Assembly (NCBI GenBank): GCA_035634255.1
Contig: DASQDI010000012.1
Span: forward strand, 30,504-94,503
DNA: 64,000 nucleotides
Direction of reading: 5' to 3'
Origin: DATLMR01 sp035634255
GTDB taxonomy: Bacteria > Acidobacteriota > Blastocatellia > UBA7656
Under the pieces are notes generated by a model. The model searched no databases, was not told where the DNA came from, and saw only the letters and a list, made by a program, of their open reading frames with translations. The translations under genes were made by a program, and so were the position numbers. This document shows positions 56,697 to 64,000 of this stretch, piece after piece; positions within the stretch are counted from its first letter, which is position 1; each line of letters starts with the position of its first letter.

Positions 56697-56746
56697 CCCC
56701 TGTTTTGCTGGCTCTCGTGGGGCGGCCAAAGCAGGGGTTTCTATTT
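56697..56746 (+). terminator. terminator-like hairpin in the HU leader (possible attenuator)
   Basis: CCCCTG (56697-56702) pairs with CAGGGG (56732-56737), and TGGC (56709-56712) with GCCA (56725-56728). The sequence that follows is U-rich (TTTCTATTT, 56738-56746). It begins about 10 nt after the predicted transcription start and ends about 110 nt before the HU start. Confidence 0.45.
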
Positions 56747-56856
56747 GAGCGGCAACCGTGCTCGCGCCTTCAGGTTGTAGTCGCCCGGCCGCGCCGCTTT
56801 TGAAATGCCTGTGCAAGGGCACAGAGATTTAACAGTAAGGAGAGAGAGACTATTCT

Positions 56857-57168
56857 ATGGCAACAGCAAAAGCAGGAAAGAAAATGTCAAAGACGCAGCT
56901 CGCGACGGAACTCGCGGAAGCGACCGGCACCAACCGGAAGACCGCGACCCAGTTCATCGAAACCCTGAGCGATATAGCCTATCGCGAAGCGAAGAAGAAC
57001 GGCGAGTTTACCGTTCCGGGCATCGGCAAGCTTGTGAAGCAGCAGCGCAAAGCGCGCACCGGACGCAACCCGGCCACCGGCGAATCGATCAAGATTCCCG
57101 CCAAGACCGTGGTCAAGTTCCGCGTCGCCAAGGCCGCGAAAGATTCAGTGCTGGCAGGAAAGAAGTAG
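56857..57168 (+). CDS. HU-family DNA-binding protein
   Basis: The 103-residue protein is an HU/IHF-type nucleoid protein. It has a helical dimerisation core (about 10-55, with FIETLSDIAYREAKKNGEFTVPGIG) and the beta-arm signature RTGRNPATGESIKIPAKTVV ending KFRVAK. The N-terminus carries an extra Lys/Ala-rich leader. It bends and compacts DNA. AAGGAGAG lies about 14 bases before the ATG, longer than usual. A leader with a terminator-like hairpin precedes it. Confidence 0.95.
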   Translation: MATAKAGKKMSKTQLATELAEATGTNRKTATQFIETLSDIAYREAKKNGEFTVPGIGKLVKQQRKARTGRNPATGESIKIPAKTVVKFRVAKAAKDSVLAGKK

Positions 57169-57783
57169 GTCGGACCGTCTCGGAAAATAGAACGCGCGTA
57201 TTAAATAAAGCGGAGCGCGTCGGCTCTCGGAAGATGAAACCTCGCATAATCGGTGACCGGCCGTCGGTGGTCTGTGCAATCAAAACCGGCATTATTCATC
57301 CGATCCAACAGACCATCGCACGGCCGCTGCCGGTTAAAGGCAACGGCCAGCGCCTTAATCAAAGACGCCCCACCCCCGTACGAAAACACCCCGCCCATGT
57401 CTCAGAACTTGCCTCCCGAGTCTCCCTTACTCCGCCGGTGAGCGGGCGAGCCAGAAGGCACAGGTCTTGCTGATTAATAAAGCTTAAGTCGTGGTTTGCA
57501 ATTTCGCGAGACCCCGTCGCGGGGCTTGGCTCGTCTGTCGTTAACGGGCGGAGCCGCGCGTACAGCCCGCGGTGTTGTTCTTTCAATGTCCTCTTAAAAA
57601 ACATCCAGGCTGTCTCGACAACCAAATAATCAGCATAGAGAAGACACGGTTAAAGTAGCGCCGCGCGTCGGAAAAGAATACGGCGGCGAGAACGGCATTC
57701 GTAAACAGGCCGGGAACTCGGGAGGCGTCCGGCTATTTCGCGAGACGGGCTCCTCGACCGATGGCCTAGAAAGATAGGTGAAT
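57169..57783. other. gene-free region between HU and the SRPBCC gene
   Basis: This is a 615-base stretch with no open frame that has a ribosome site or family match. One small hairpin (CCCCG-TCG-CGGGG, about 57512-57524) is present inside a CGAG/CTCG outer pair. No tRNA cloverleaf or known riboswitch pattern was recognised. It might hold a long leader or a small RNA. Confidence 0.4.
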
Positions 57784-58830
57784 ATGGCGAATCAACAGAG
57801 CAGGCAGGCAACCGCGCCGGGTCGCATAAGGGACAAGGAAGGCGATGCTAGCGCGAAGCCGCGCGAACAACAAGGCAGTCTAGAGAGACCGGATACGCGG
57901 CGAAGGTTATACGGGCGGGGCAAAGACCTCACCCCGCAGCTAACGCAAAGGGACGGGGGCGCGGAGCGACTCGCCACGGGCCTCGGGTGGTTCAGCATCG
58001 GCCTCGGGCTCGCGGAGATTCTCGCGCCCAAGGGGCTTTCGAGACTGATCGGCCTCGAAAAGAATCACCCCATTCTGCTTCGCGTGCTCGGCGCGCGAGA
58101 AATAATGGCAGGCATCGGCATCCTCTCGGAGCGAAGGCCCGCGGGCTGGGTCTGGTCGCGGGTTGCGGGCGACGCTATGGACCTCTCCCTCCTGCTGGCG
58201 GCCTACATGAACCCCGACTCGAACAAAGCCAGGGTCACGCTCGCGACCGCCTCCGTCCTCGGGGTTACGGCCCTCGACATCTACGACGCCCAAAAGCTCG
58301 GGGCGCGGCCCGGCGCGCACGGCGGCCTCTCTTACGTGGAGACCTGCACGATCATGCGCCCGCCCGAAGAGGTCTACGGGTTCTGGCGCGACTTCCGCAA
58401 CCTGCCGCGCTTCATGAATCATCTCGAATCCGTCGACGTGATAGACGAGAGGCGCTCGCACTGGGTGGCGAAAGGCCCGCTCGGAGCGACCGTCGAGTGG
58501 GACGCCGAGATCACGGACGATACGGCGAACGAGTCGATCTCGTGGCGCTCACTCGAAGGCTCGGAAGTTGACAATTACGGGACGGTCCGCTTCACTCGCG
58601 CCCCCGGAGACCGCGGCACCGAGGTCAGGGTCGAGATAGAGTACAACCCGCCGGGCGGCGCCCTCGGGGCCGGCATCGCCAAGATATTCGGGGAAGCGCC
58701 CGAGCAGCAGGTTAAGGACGACCTCTCCCGGTTCAAGCAGGTTTTGGAGATTGGCGAAGTCGTGAAATCCGACGCCAGCATCTATTCGGGCCCGCACCCG
58801 GCGCAGCCTCCGGAAGGCAACGTTGAGTAG
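57784..58830 (+). CDS. SRPBCC (polyketide cyclase-like) protein with N-terminal membrane domain
   Basis: The 348-residue protein has an N-terminal polar region (about 1-50). A hydrophobic domain with about three to four helices follows (about 60-165, RLATGLGWFSIGLGLAEIL, GAREIMAGIGIL, SVLGVTALDIY). The C-terminal SRPBCC lipid-binding domain (about 180-325) has TCTIMRPPEEVYGFWRDF, NLPRFMNHLESV and EYNPPGG. SRPBCC folds bind hydrophobic ligands. The start (ATG 57784 or GTG 57778) is uncertain. It is followed after 75 bases by a Zn-alcohol dehydrogenase gene, and the two probably form an operon. Confidence 0.82.
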   Translation: MANQQSRQATAPGRIRDKEGDASAKPREQQGSLERPDTRRRLYGRGKDLTPQLTQRDGGAERLATGLGWFSIGLGLAEILAPKGLSRLIGLEKNHPILLRVLGAREIMAGIGILSERRPAGWVWSRVAGDAMDLSLLLAAYMNPDSNKARVTLATASVLGVTALDIYDAQKLGARPGAHGGLSYVETCTIMRPPEEVYGFWRDFRNLPRFMNHLESVDVIDERRSHWVAKGPLGATVEWDAEITDDTANESISWRSLEGSEVDNYGTVRFTRAPGDRGTEVRVEIEYNPPGGALGAGIAKIFGEAPEQQVKDDLSRFKQVLEIGEVVKSDASIYSGPHPAQPPEGNVE

Positions 58831-58905
58831 GTCGCGCTCGGGTCGGCGGCCGCCCGCCTCCGGGCCGCGGCCGCGGTCACTGGCGAATAGTTGAAAGGAG
58901 TGGAA

Positions 58906-60078
58906 ATGAAGGCGAATTGTTGGATGAATATGCGCACGGTGGAAGTGCAGGAAGTGCCAGACCCGAAAATCCTGAACCAGCGCGACGCGATAGTGAAGAT
59001 TACCTCTTCGGCTATCTGCGGCTCGGACCTCCACCTTTATAACGGCTTCATTCCGGCGATGGAACCCGGAGACGTTATCGGGCATGAATTCATGGGCGAA
59101 GTGGTCGAGGTCGGCCGCGAGGTGAAGAACCTGAAAGTGGGCGACCGCGTCGTCGTCCCATTCCCGATTGCGTGCGGCAACTGCTGGCACTGCAAACACC
59201 AGATGTTTTCGCTCTGCGAAAACTCCAACCCGAACGCTTGGATGGCCGAGAAGCTGTTCGGGTATTCTCCGGCGGGGATCTTCGGCTACTCGCACCTCAC
59301 GGGCGGGTACGCGGGAGGGCAGGCCGAATACGCGCGCGTCCCGTTCGCGGACGTGGGGCCGCTCAAGATCGAAAACGGATTTACGGACGAGCAGGTGCTG
59401 TTCCTCTCGGACATATTCCCGACGGGCTACATGGGTGCCGAGATGTGCGACATCAAGCCCGGCGACACCATAGCCGTCTGGGGGTGCGGGCCCGTCGGCC
59501 TGTTTGCCATAAAGAGCGCCTTCATGCTGGGGGCCGAGCGCGTGATCGCGATAGACCGCTTCCCGTACCGGCTCCGCATGGCCCGCGAGCATTGCGGCGC
59601 GGAGACGATCAACTATGAAGAGGTCAGCGTGCTCGAAGCGTTGAAAGAGATGACCGGGGGCCGCGGGCCCGACGCCTGCATCGACGCGGTCGGCATGGAG
59701 GCGCACAAGCCCGGACTCCTCGGCGCTTACGACCGCACGAAGCAGGCGATGATGCTCGAGACTGACCGCCCTCACGCCCTGCGCGAGTCGATCATGGCCT
59801 GCGCCAACGGCGGCACGGTCTCCGTCATCGGGGTCTACGGCGGGTTCATAGACAAGTTCCCGATAGGCTCTCTCATGAACCGGTCCATCACCATAAAGTC
59901 GGGGCAATGCCACGTCCACCGTTACATGAAGCCCCTGCTCGAAAGAATCAAGAACGGGGAGATCGACCCGAGCTTCGTCATCACGCACACCATGAGTCTT
60001 GAGGACACCCCGCAAGGGTACGACATCTTCGTGAACAAGCAGGACGAGTGCGTCAAGGTCGTGCTCAAAGTTAACTGA
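58906..60078 (+). CDS. zinc-dependent alcohol dehydrogenase (formaldehyde dehydrogenase-like)
   Basis: The 390-residue enzyme is a medium-chain dehydrogenase. Catalytic zinc ligands are Cys38 (AICGSDLH), His60 and Glu61 (IGHEFMGE). Structural zinc ligands are Cys90, Cys93, Cys96 and Cys104. The NAD(P)-binding Rossmann motif is WGCGPVGLFAIK (about 190-201). An insertion around residues 260-300, as in glutathione-independent formaldehyde dehydrogenases, suggests bound cofactor. The substrate is probably a small alcohol or aldehyde. AAAGGAG is 5 bases before the ATG at 58906. Confidence 0.93.
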   Translation: MKANCWMNMRTVEVQEVPDPKILNQRDAIVKITSSAICGSDLHLYNGFIPAMEPGDVIGHEFMGEVVEVGREVKNLKVGDRVVVPFPIACGNCWHCKHQMFSLCENSNPNAWMAEKLFGYSPAGIFGYSHLTGGYAGGQAEYARVPFADVGPLKIENGFTDEQVLFLSDIFPTGYMGAEMCDIKPGDTIAVWGCGPVGLFAIKSAFMLGAERVIAIDRFPYRLRMAREHCGAETINYEEVSVLEALKEMTGGRGPDACIDAVGMEAHKPGLLGAYDRTKQAMMLETDRPHALRESIMACANGGTVSVIGVYGGFIDKFPIGSLMNRSITIKSGQCHVHRYMKPLLERIKNGEIDPSFVITHTMSLEDTPQGYDIFVNKQDECVKVVLKVN

Positions 60079-60094
60079 TCCTTACGTAGAACGC

Positions 60095-60137
60095 GGGAAG
60101 GGCATGGATGGGTTTCAGTCCGTCCATGCCCTTTCCC
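60095..60137. terminator. 14-bp hairpin between the ADH and GT2 genes
   Basis: GGGAAGGGCATGGA (60095-60108) pairs with TCCATGCCCTTTCCC (60123-60137), with one bulged T and a 14-nt loop. It lies between the converging ADH (stop 60078) and GT2 (stop 60189) genes. No U-run follows. Confidence 0.65.
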
Positions 60138-60188
60138 ATCGGCAGGCTGGCCATCCCGACGAAAGGGGTGGCCGGCAGTATTACTCAT

Positions 60189-60917
60189 TCAGGGTTGGCC
60201 GAGCGGCTTGACTTCTTTTCTCAGGCGCGACTCCGAGTAGGCGACCCGGAGGATGGTCCAGACTATTCGGAACCCGGCTTTGATCGACCCCCTGACCGTC
60301 CCCGCCACTTTCGATTCGCCGGCCGCGCGGTTCCGCCACGTCACCGGCACCTCCTTCACCCGGAGGCCGCGAGACGCGGCCTTGGTTTGCATCTCTATCG
60401 ACCAGCCATAGGTCTCTTCGCGCAGGTCTAGCGAGTCGAGGGCCGCGCGCCTGATCGCGCGGAAAGGCCCCATGTCCGTGTACCTGACCCCGTAAATCAG
60501 CCGGATCATTCGCGAGGCGAGCCACGAGCCGAAGACCTGCACGGGCGTCATGGATTTATCCTCGCGGTTCCCGAGGAGGCGGGAGCCTAACACAAAGTCG
60601 TACCCATCCTTGACGAGGGGCTCGATCAGCAGGGGCAGTTCCGCCGGGTCGTCCGACAGGTCCGCGTCCATTTGAACGATGATGTCGCAGTGGGGGGAGA
60701 CGCTGTCGACCCCCCGGCGGCACGCGCGGCCATACCCCCTCCGCGGCTCGGACACGACCGTCGCCCCCGCGCGCCTCGCTTCGTCCGCCGTGCGGTCGGA
60801 CGAGCCGTTGTCGACCACTATGATTTCCAATACGTGCCCGCGCGGCACCGCGCGGACCGCGCGGGCGATCACCTCTTCTTCATTCAGAGCCGGTATGATT
60901 ATCGAAACGTTCGGCAT
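60189..60917 (-). CDS. family 2 glycosyltransferase (dolichol-phosphate-mannose synthase-like)
   Basis: The 242-residue protein is a GT-A fold GT2 enzyme. It has SIIIPALNEEEVIARAV at the N-terminus, EIIVVDNGSSDRT, the metal-binding QMDADLSDDP (DxD-type), and ETYGWSIEMQTKA. No membrane helix is clear, so it is soluble or peripheral. It likely transfers a sugar to a polyprenyl phosphate or a lipid, providing donors for GT-C enzymes like those encoded at 18.9-20.7 and 30.7-32.6 kb. It is divergent from the Nudix gene (111-base gap). Confidence 0.9.
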   Translation of the reverse strand: MPNVSIIIPALNEEEVIARAVRAVPRGHVLEIIVVDNGSSDRTADEARRAGATVVSEPRRGYGRACRRGVDSVSPHCDIIVQMDADLSDDPAELPLLIEPLVKDGYDFVLGSRLLGNREDKSMTPVQVFGSWLASRMIRLIYGVRYTDMGPFRAIRRAALDSLDLREETYGWSIEMQTKAASRGLRVKEVPVTWRNRAAGESKVAGTVRGSIKAGFRIVWTILRVAYSESRLRKEVKPLGQP

Positions 60918-61028
60918 GCGTTGGCCTTCGGAACGAGTCGGGGATATTACTACCCGCGCCCGTTTCTTTCAAGCTACGCCATGCCCCTCGGCTTGAGCGC
61001 CGCATCGCGTCGGTGGTTAAATCGTTTC

Positions 61029-61502
61029 ATGGCTTATAAGCAGCCGCGCTCGGTACAGGTGGTGCTCTTCGCGGAGGGGGATGAGGGGCGGGAGTTCCTC
61101 CTGCTCAGGCGGGTCGCGAGCTTCGGCTCTTTCTGGCAGACGGTCACCGGCTCGCTTGAGGCGGGCGAGACCCACGAGCAGGCCGCCATCAGGGAAGTGA
61201 TGGAAGAGACGGGCATCGCGGCGCGCGAAGAAGACCTGATCCGCCTCGGGCTGGTAAACACTTTCGAGATCCCCCCGCCGTGGCGGGCGCGGTACGGGCC
61301 GGGCGTGACGCACAACGAAGAGGTCTGCTTCGCCCTGAAGGTCCGTAGACTGGAGCCGCGCATCGACCCCTCGGAGCACGACGCCTTCGCGTGGGTGAGC
61401 TTTGAAGATGCCTTGAAGATGTTTTACTGGGAGAGTAACAGGCGGGCCTTCGCGGCGCTCGGCGGGATGTTTGAGAGCCTCAAAGGTCGCGTCGATTCAT
61501 GA
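61029..61502 (+). CDS. Nudix hydrolase, dihydroneopterin triphosphate pyrophosphohydrolase-like
   Basis: The 157-residue protein carries an intact Nudix box, GSLEAGETHEQAAIREVMEETG. The N-terminus (KQPRSVQVVLFAEG) and the region RARYGPGVTHNEEVCFAL resemble NudB, which removes pyrophosphate from dihydroneopterin triphosphate in folate synthesis. The ATG at 61029 aligns with the NudB start; the long upstream frame overlaps the divergent GT2 gene. The exact substrate remains inferred. It ends 21 bases from the LptF-LptG stop. Confidence 0.88.
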   Translation: MAYKQPRSVQVVLFAEGDEGREFLLLRRVASFGSFWQTVTGSLEAGETHEQAAIREVMEETGIAAREEDLIRLGLVNTFEIPPPWRARYGPGVTHNEEVCFALKVRRLEPRIDPSEHDAFAWVSFEDALKMFYWESNRRAFAALGGMFESLKGRVDS

Positions 61503-61523
61503 AAAAAATCTCCTGTGACCCCG

Positions 61524-64000
61524 TCACGTGCGCGAAGTCAGGAAGAGGTAGAGCCCGCCCGCCCCGAAGAGCATATTCGGCCCCCAGGCCGCCAGAGTCG
61601 GTGGCAGCATCTCGTAGCGCCCCATCTGCTCGAAGAGTCCGAGCAGCCCCCAGTACGCGAGCCCGATTGCGATCCCGAGCGAAACCCCGTAGAGAGCCCC
61701 CCGCTTGCCGACTGAGAAAGAGAAGGGGAGGCCCACGAGAACCATGACGAGGCAGGTCAACGGGAAAGCGATCTTGCTTTGCAGGGCGATCTTCAGGTCG
61801 AGCACGTCGAAGCCGGAGCGCGAGAGGTCGGTTATCTTGCGCCTCAACTCGGCCACGGTCATCGAAGCCGAGCCGCGCGGGTCCTTCTTGAAGTACTCGG
61901 GGTTTTCGGCCACCTGAATGCGCCGCTCTTTGAACTGCTCGAAGCCGGTATTCCGGTCGTCCTGAAACGTGCGCTCCCAGCCGTTTTCAAGGACCCACTC
62001 CCTTTTCGCGCTGTCCCACGACGCGCTGCGCGCGTAGATGCGGCGCTTGATGCTGAACGGGTCTCTCGAAAGGTCGAGCACGTTCAGCTGAAAGAAAGAG
62101 TTCGTCGCCACGTCGAAATGCGCGTAGTTGTAGATGCGAGAGTCGACGCCGAATATCCACTGGTTCGTGGTCTGGTAGAAAGTCTGAGGGGGCTCCTGCC
62201 CGCTGCGGATCAGGTGCCTCAGGTTATTCTGCCGGCGGTTCGTGAACGGCAGTATGTAATCCTGATTGACGAAGATGAAGGCGGACATCAGCAGGGAGGC
62301 CAGCAGGGCGGGCGCGGCCAGGCGGAAGATTGACTGGCCCGACGCCTTGAGCGCGATCAACTGGCTCGTCTTCTGAAGGATCCCGAACGTCACCATCACC
62401 GCCACCAGGGCCGAGAGGGGCGTCATGTAATTGACTATCATCGGCAGGAGGTAGATCAGGTAATTCGCGACGACCGTCCACTCGATGTTATGCCGGGTGA
62501 TGCTGTTGAGCAGTTGGAACAGAGTGATGATGATGAAGAGGGCCGAAAACCCCGCGAGAATGTAGACGAAGAACCGCGCCATGTCGGAGAGGATGAGCCT
62601 GTCCACGAGCTGGGCCCCCGGCACGCGGCTGAATAGCCCCGTCCTCCTTCGCCTGGCCTCGCCCGCCGCGCCGGACGAGTTCCGCGCCCGCCCGTTCGAT
62701 GAATCCGTGACCGCTTGCAGGTCCGACTCTTCGCCCCCATTCTTCGCGGGCGTCCAGTAATGTCTCAGGCTGGCGAGCGCCGAAAGAGCGTCCGAGCCGG
62801 GCTTCCTTTGCAGGTAGATGACGAAGACGCCGACGGCCGTGAGGACGATGTTGGCGAGCCAGATGCCGAGCCAGATGGGGACCCTGCCCGCGGCGGCCGC
62901 GTGCTCGCCGGTCAGGGCGAGCAGGTAGTAGACGATTGTGATGGCCAGCCCGAGCAGCAGGCCGAAGGAGCGCCCCGTGCGAATGTTACTGATCCCGAAG
63001 CCGACTCCGAGCAGGGCGAAGACGAGGCAGGCGGCGGGGAGCGAGAGGCGCTTGTGAATCTCCGCGCTCCACTCGCGGTAGCCTTCGGGCGGCGGCGAGT
63101 AGCTGAGCAGTTCGCCCCATGTCATCTCCTCGACCTCGGGCGGCTTTTCGAACGAGCCGGCCGCGCCCTCTTTTTTATCGTCGGTCACTTCGATGCCGAG
63201 GGTCATCTCCTGAGAACGCGCCATGGTGTAAGGCTGCTGGGCGCGGTTCCGCCTCCGTTCCCGCTCCGGCGCCCCCTGCGCGCCGGCGGCCGGCGTGTTG
63301 CCCTGAGCCTCGGGCTGCGCGACGTTCGCTTCGGGTTGCTGGGGCTGATCCTGTACCGCCGGCGTCGCGCCTCTGGAATCGCTCGTCCTGTGGACCGACA
63401 CTCGTTCGAGGAAAAGCTCGGGCATCTTCTCGCGCTCCCCCTGCCTGAGCGACCCGCTCGACGCCGTGTAGATGGTCATGTTCCGCGGGTCGTCATCGAG
63501 GTCGACCAGCAGGATGTTGTGCCACATGTTGTTGGTGCGGTCTATGTCTTCGATGTAGATGACCTTCTTCGGAATGCTCTCTTCGAAGACGCGCGGCTTG
63601 ATCTGCGTGTTGAGGGTCTCAAGTATGAGCGGCTGGTCGGCCTTCAGGTTCGTCAGGTTCCGCACGGAGACCGGCAGCACTTCGAGAGTGATGTAGAGCA
63701 TCACGCACGACACCGCGAGCGCGAGCGCGATGACCGGGGCGAGCATGCGCAGGCGGCTCACCCCGCTCGCCCCGAGCGAGATGATCTCGCTGTCGCCCGA
63801 CAGCCGCCCGAGGCCGACCAGAGTTCCGATCAGGAGAGATATCGGGAGAGTGAAGACGAATATGCCGGGAATGATCGCGGCTATCATCCTCCACAGGGCG
63901 TCCATCGGCAGACCGCTCCGCGAGGCGACGACCAGCAGTTCGGTGAACCTGCTCGCTTCGTGGAAGAAGATGATCGCCGTGAGCAACAAAAGCCCGAGCA
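61524..64000 (-). CDS. LptF-LptG fused LPS-transport permease (partial)
   Basis: At least 825 residues are encoded, and the gene continues off the right edge, so the N-terminus is missing. The first half (up to about residue 400) is an LptF-like permease (LPISLLIGTLVGLGRLSGDSEIISLGASGVS, then TM helices and a periplasmic beta-jellyroll). It contains a Gln/Ala/Pro-rich insert (about 205-255). After a basic linker comes a second permease of LptG type (DRLILSDMARFFVYILAG, PLSALVAVMVTFGILQKTSQLIALKASGQS) to the end. In most Gram-negatives the two are separate; here they are one chain. The complex extracts LPS from the inner membrane with the LptB ATPase. Confidence 0.9.
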   Translation of the reverse strand, partial: LGLLLLTAIIFFHEASRFTELLVVASRSGLPMDALWRMIAAIIPGIFVFTLPISLLIGTLVGLGRLSGDSEIISLGASGVSRLRMLAPVIALALAVSCVMLYITLEVLPVSVRNLTNLKADQPLILETLNTQIKPRVFEESIPKKVIYIEDIDRTNNMWHNILLVDLDDDPRNMTIYTASSGSLRQGEREKMPELFLERVSVHRTSDSRGATPAVQDQPQQPEANVAQPEAQGNTPAAGAQGAPERERRRNRAQQPYTMARSQEMTLGIEVTDDKKEGAAGSFEKPPEVEEMTWGELLSYSPPPEGYREWSAEIHKRLSLPAACLVFALLGVGFGISNIRTGRSFGLLLGLAITIVYYLLALTGEHAAAAGRVPIWLGIWLANIVLTAVGVFVIYLQRKPGSDALSALASLRHYWTPAKNGGEESDLQAVTDSSNGRARNSSGAAGEARRRRTGLFSRVPGAQLVDRLILSDMARFFVYILAGFSALFIIITLFQLLNSITRHNIEWTVVANYLIYLLPMIVNYMTPLSALVAVMVTFGILQKTSQLIALKASGQSIFRLAAPALLASLLMSAFIFVNQDYILPFTNRRQNNLRHLIRSGQEPPQTFYQTTNQWIFGVDSRIYNYAHFDVATNSFFQLNVLDLSRDPFSIKRRIYARSASWDSAKREWVLENGWERTFQDDRNTGFEQFKERRIQVAENPEYFKKDPRGSASMTVAELRRKITDLSRSGFDVLDLKIALQSKIAFPLTCLVMVLVGLPFSFSVGKRGALYGVSLGIAIGLAYWGLLGLFEQMGRYEMLPPTLAAWGPNMLFGAGGLYLFLTSRT

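Larger units (their letters stand above)
56389..56856. other. divergent leader region upstream of HU
   Basis: This 468-base gap contains the HU promoter and the leader hairpin described separately. It also holds AT-rich nested inverted repeats at about 56608-56652 (an AACCAAA/TTTGGTT outer pair and an AGGG-TTTT-CCCT inner hairpin). No open frame is supported. The SNase promoter was not identified. Confidence 0.5.

Noticed and set aside
57359..57625. possible 88-codon gene on the minus strand in the HU/SRPBCC gap
   Set aside because: No ribosome site, no family pattern, composition not protein-like.
60672..61028. N-terminal extension of the Nudix protein
   Set aside because: The extension overlaps the divergent GT2 gene and the Nudix family starts at about 61029.

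Overview
The window is a GC-rich (roughly 60-65% by eye) bacterial chromosome segment, tightly packed with about 49 protein-coding genes and no rRNA, tRNA, CRISPR array or insertion sequence that I could recognise. The gene content suggests a Gram-negative, chemoheterotrophic Acidobacteriota-like organism (Blastocatellia would fit). It includes LPS export (LptF/LptG), OmpA, many exported metallopeptidases, a gamma-alpha fused 2-oxoacid:ferredoxin oxidoreductase, GAF-rich sensor kinases and a glycine-rich RRM protein. This placement is inference from gene content; no phylogenetic marker was compared.

Layout. 0-2.1 kb: korB (partial) and korA on the minus strand, followed by a divergent AraC-type regulator. 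3.4-17.0 kb: a run of exported proteins dominated by peptidases (S41, M20, NHL-M23 fusion, M28, M14), with a helical secreted protein, an RRM RNA-binding protein and a YCF48-like lipoprotein. 17.1-21.8 kb: a polysaccharide-type flippase, a GT-C membrane glycosyltransferase and a DMT exporter. 21.9-24.3 kb: regulators (PucR, XRE-like) and a GNAT acetyltransferase. 24.5-30.2 kb: NurA nuclease, a stand-alone HAS-barrel-like protein and hutH in one tight operon, then a convergent DUF5658 membrane gene and hutU. 30.2-38.2 kb: a coiled-coil protein, a second large membrane glycosyltransferase-like protein, hemL, a zinc-ribbon/UshA-like/small-protein operon and an OmpA protein. 38.4-46.7 kb: a giant cytosolic hybrid histidine kinase, an HD-GYP response regulator and a zinc ribbon-FHA-MshEN-FHA-TM-DUF3616-like protein. 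47-50.8 kb: tatA, a PhzF-like isomerase, DUF2203, a GH3 hexosaminidase and an ABM monooxygenase. 50.9-53.5 kb: a small accessory-looking patch (lone DUF2442, a secreted cysteine-ladder peptide, and a translationally coupled unknown/glycine-zipper pair). 53.8-64 kb: a BON lipoprotein, an M15 peptidase, an anchored SNase-like protein, HU, an SRPBCC plus Zn-alcohol dehydrogenase pair, GT2, Nudix, and a fused LptF-LptG running off the right edge.

The most unusual points are: (i) the eight-cysteine peptide at 51587-51823, whose cysteines recur every 11 residues; (ii) the overlapping pair at 51967-53441, which looks like an immunity/chaperone plus pore-type effector module; (iii) NurA paired with an ATPase-less HAS-barrel protein and co-transcribed with hutH; (iv) the FHA-MshEN-FHA-DUF3616 fusion; and (v) the LptF-LptG fusion.

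Many gene ends carry long, near-perfect hairpins (stems of 9-21 bp) with little or no U-tract. An intergenic repeat family flanks the M28 peptidase gene. Start codons were chosen by ribosome-binding site and domain or signal-peptide position, so several differ from the longest open frame.
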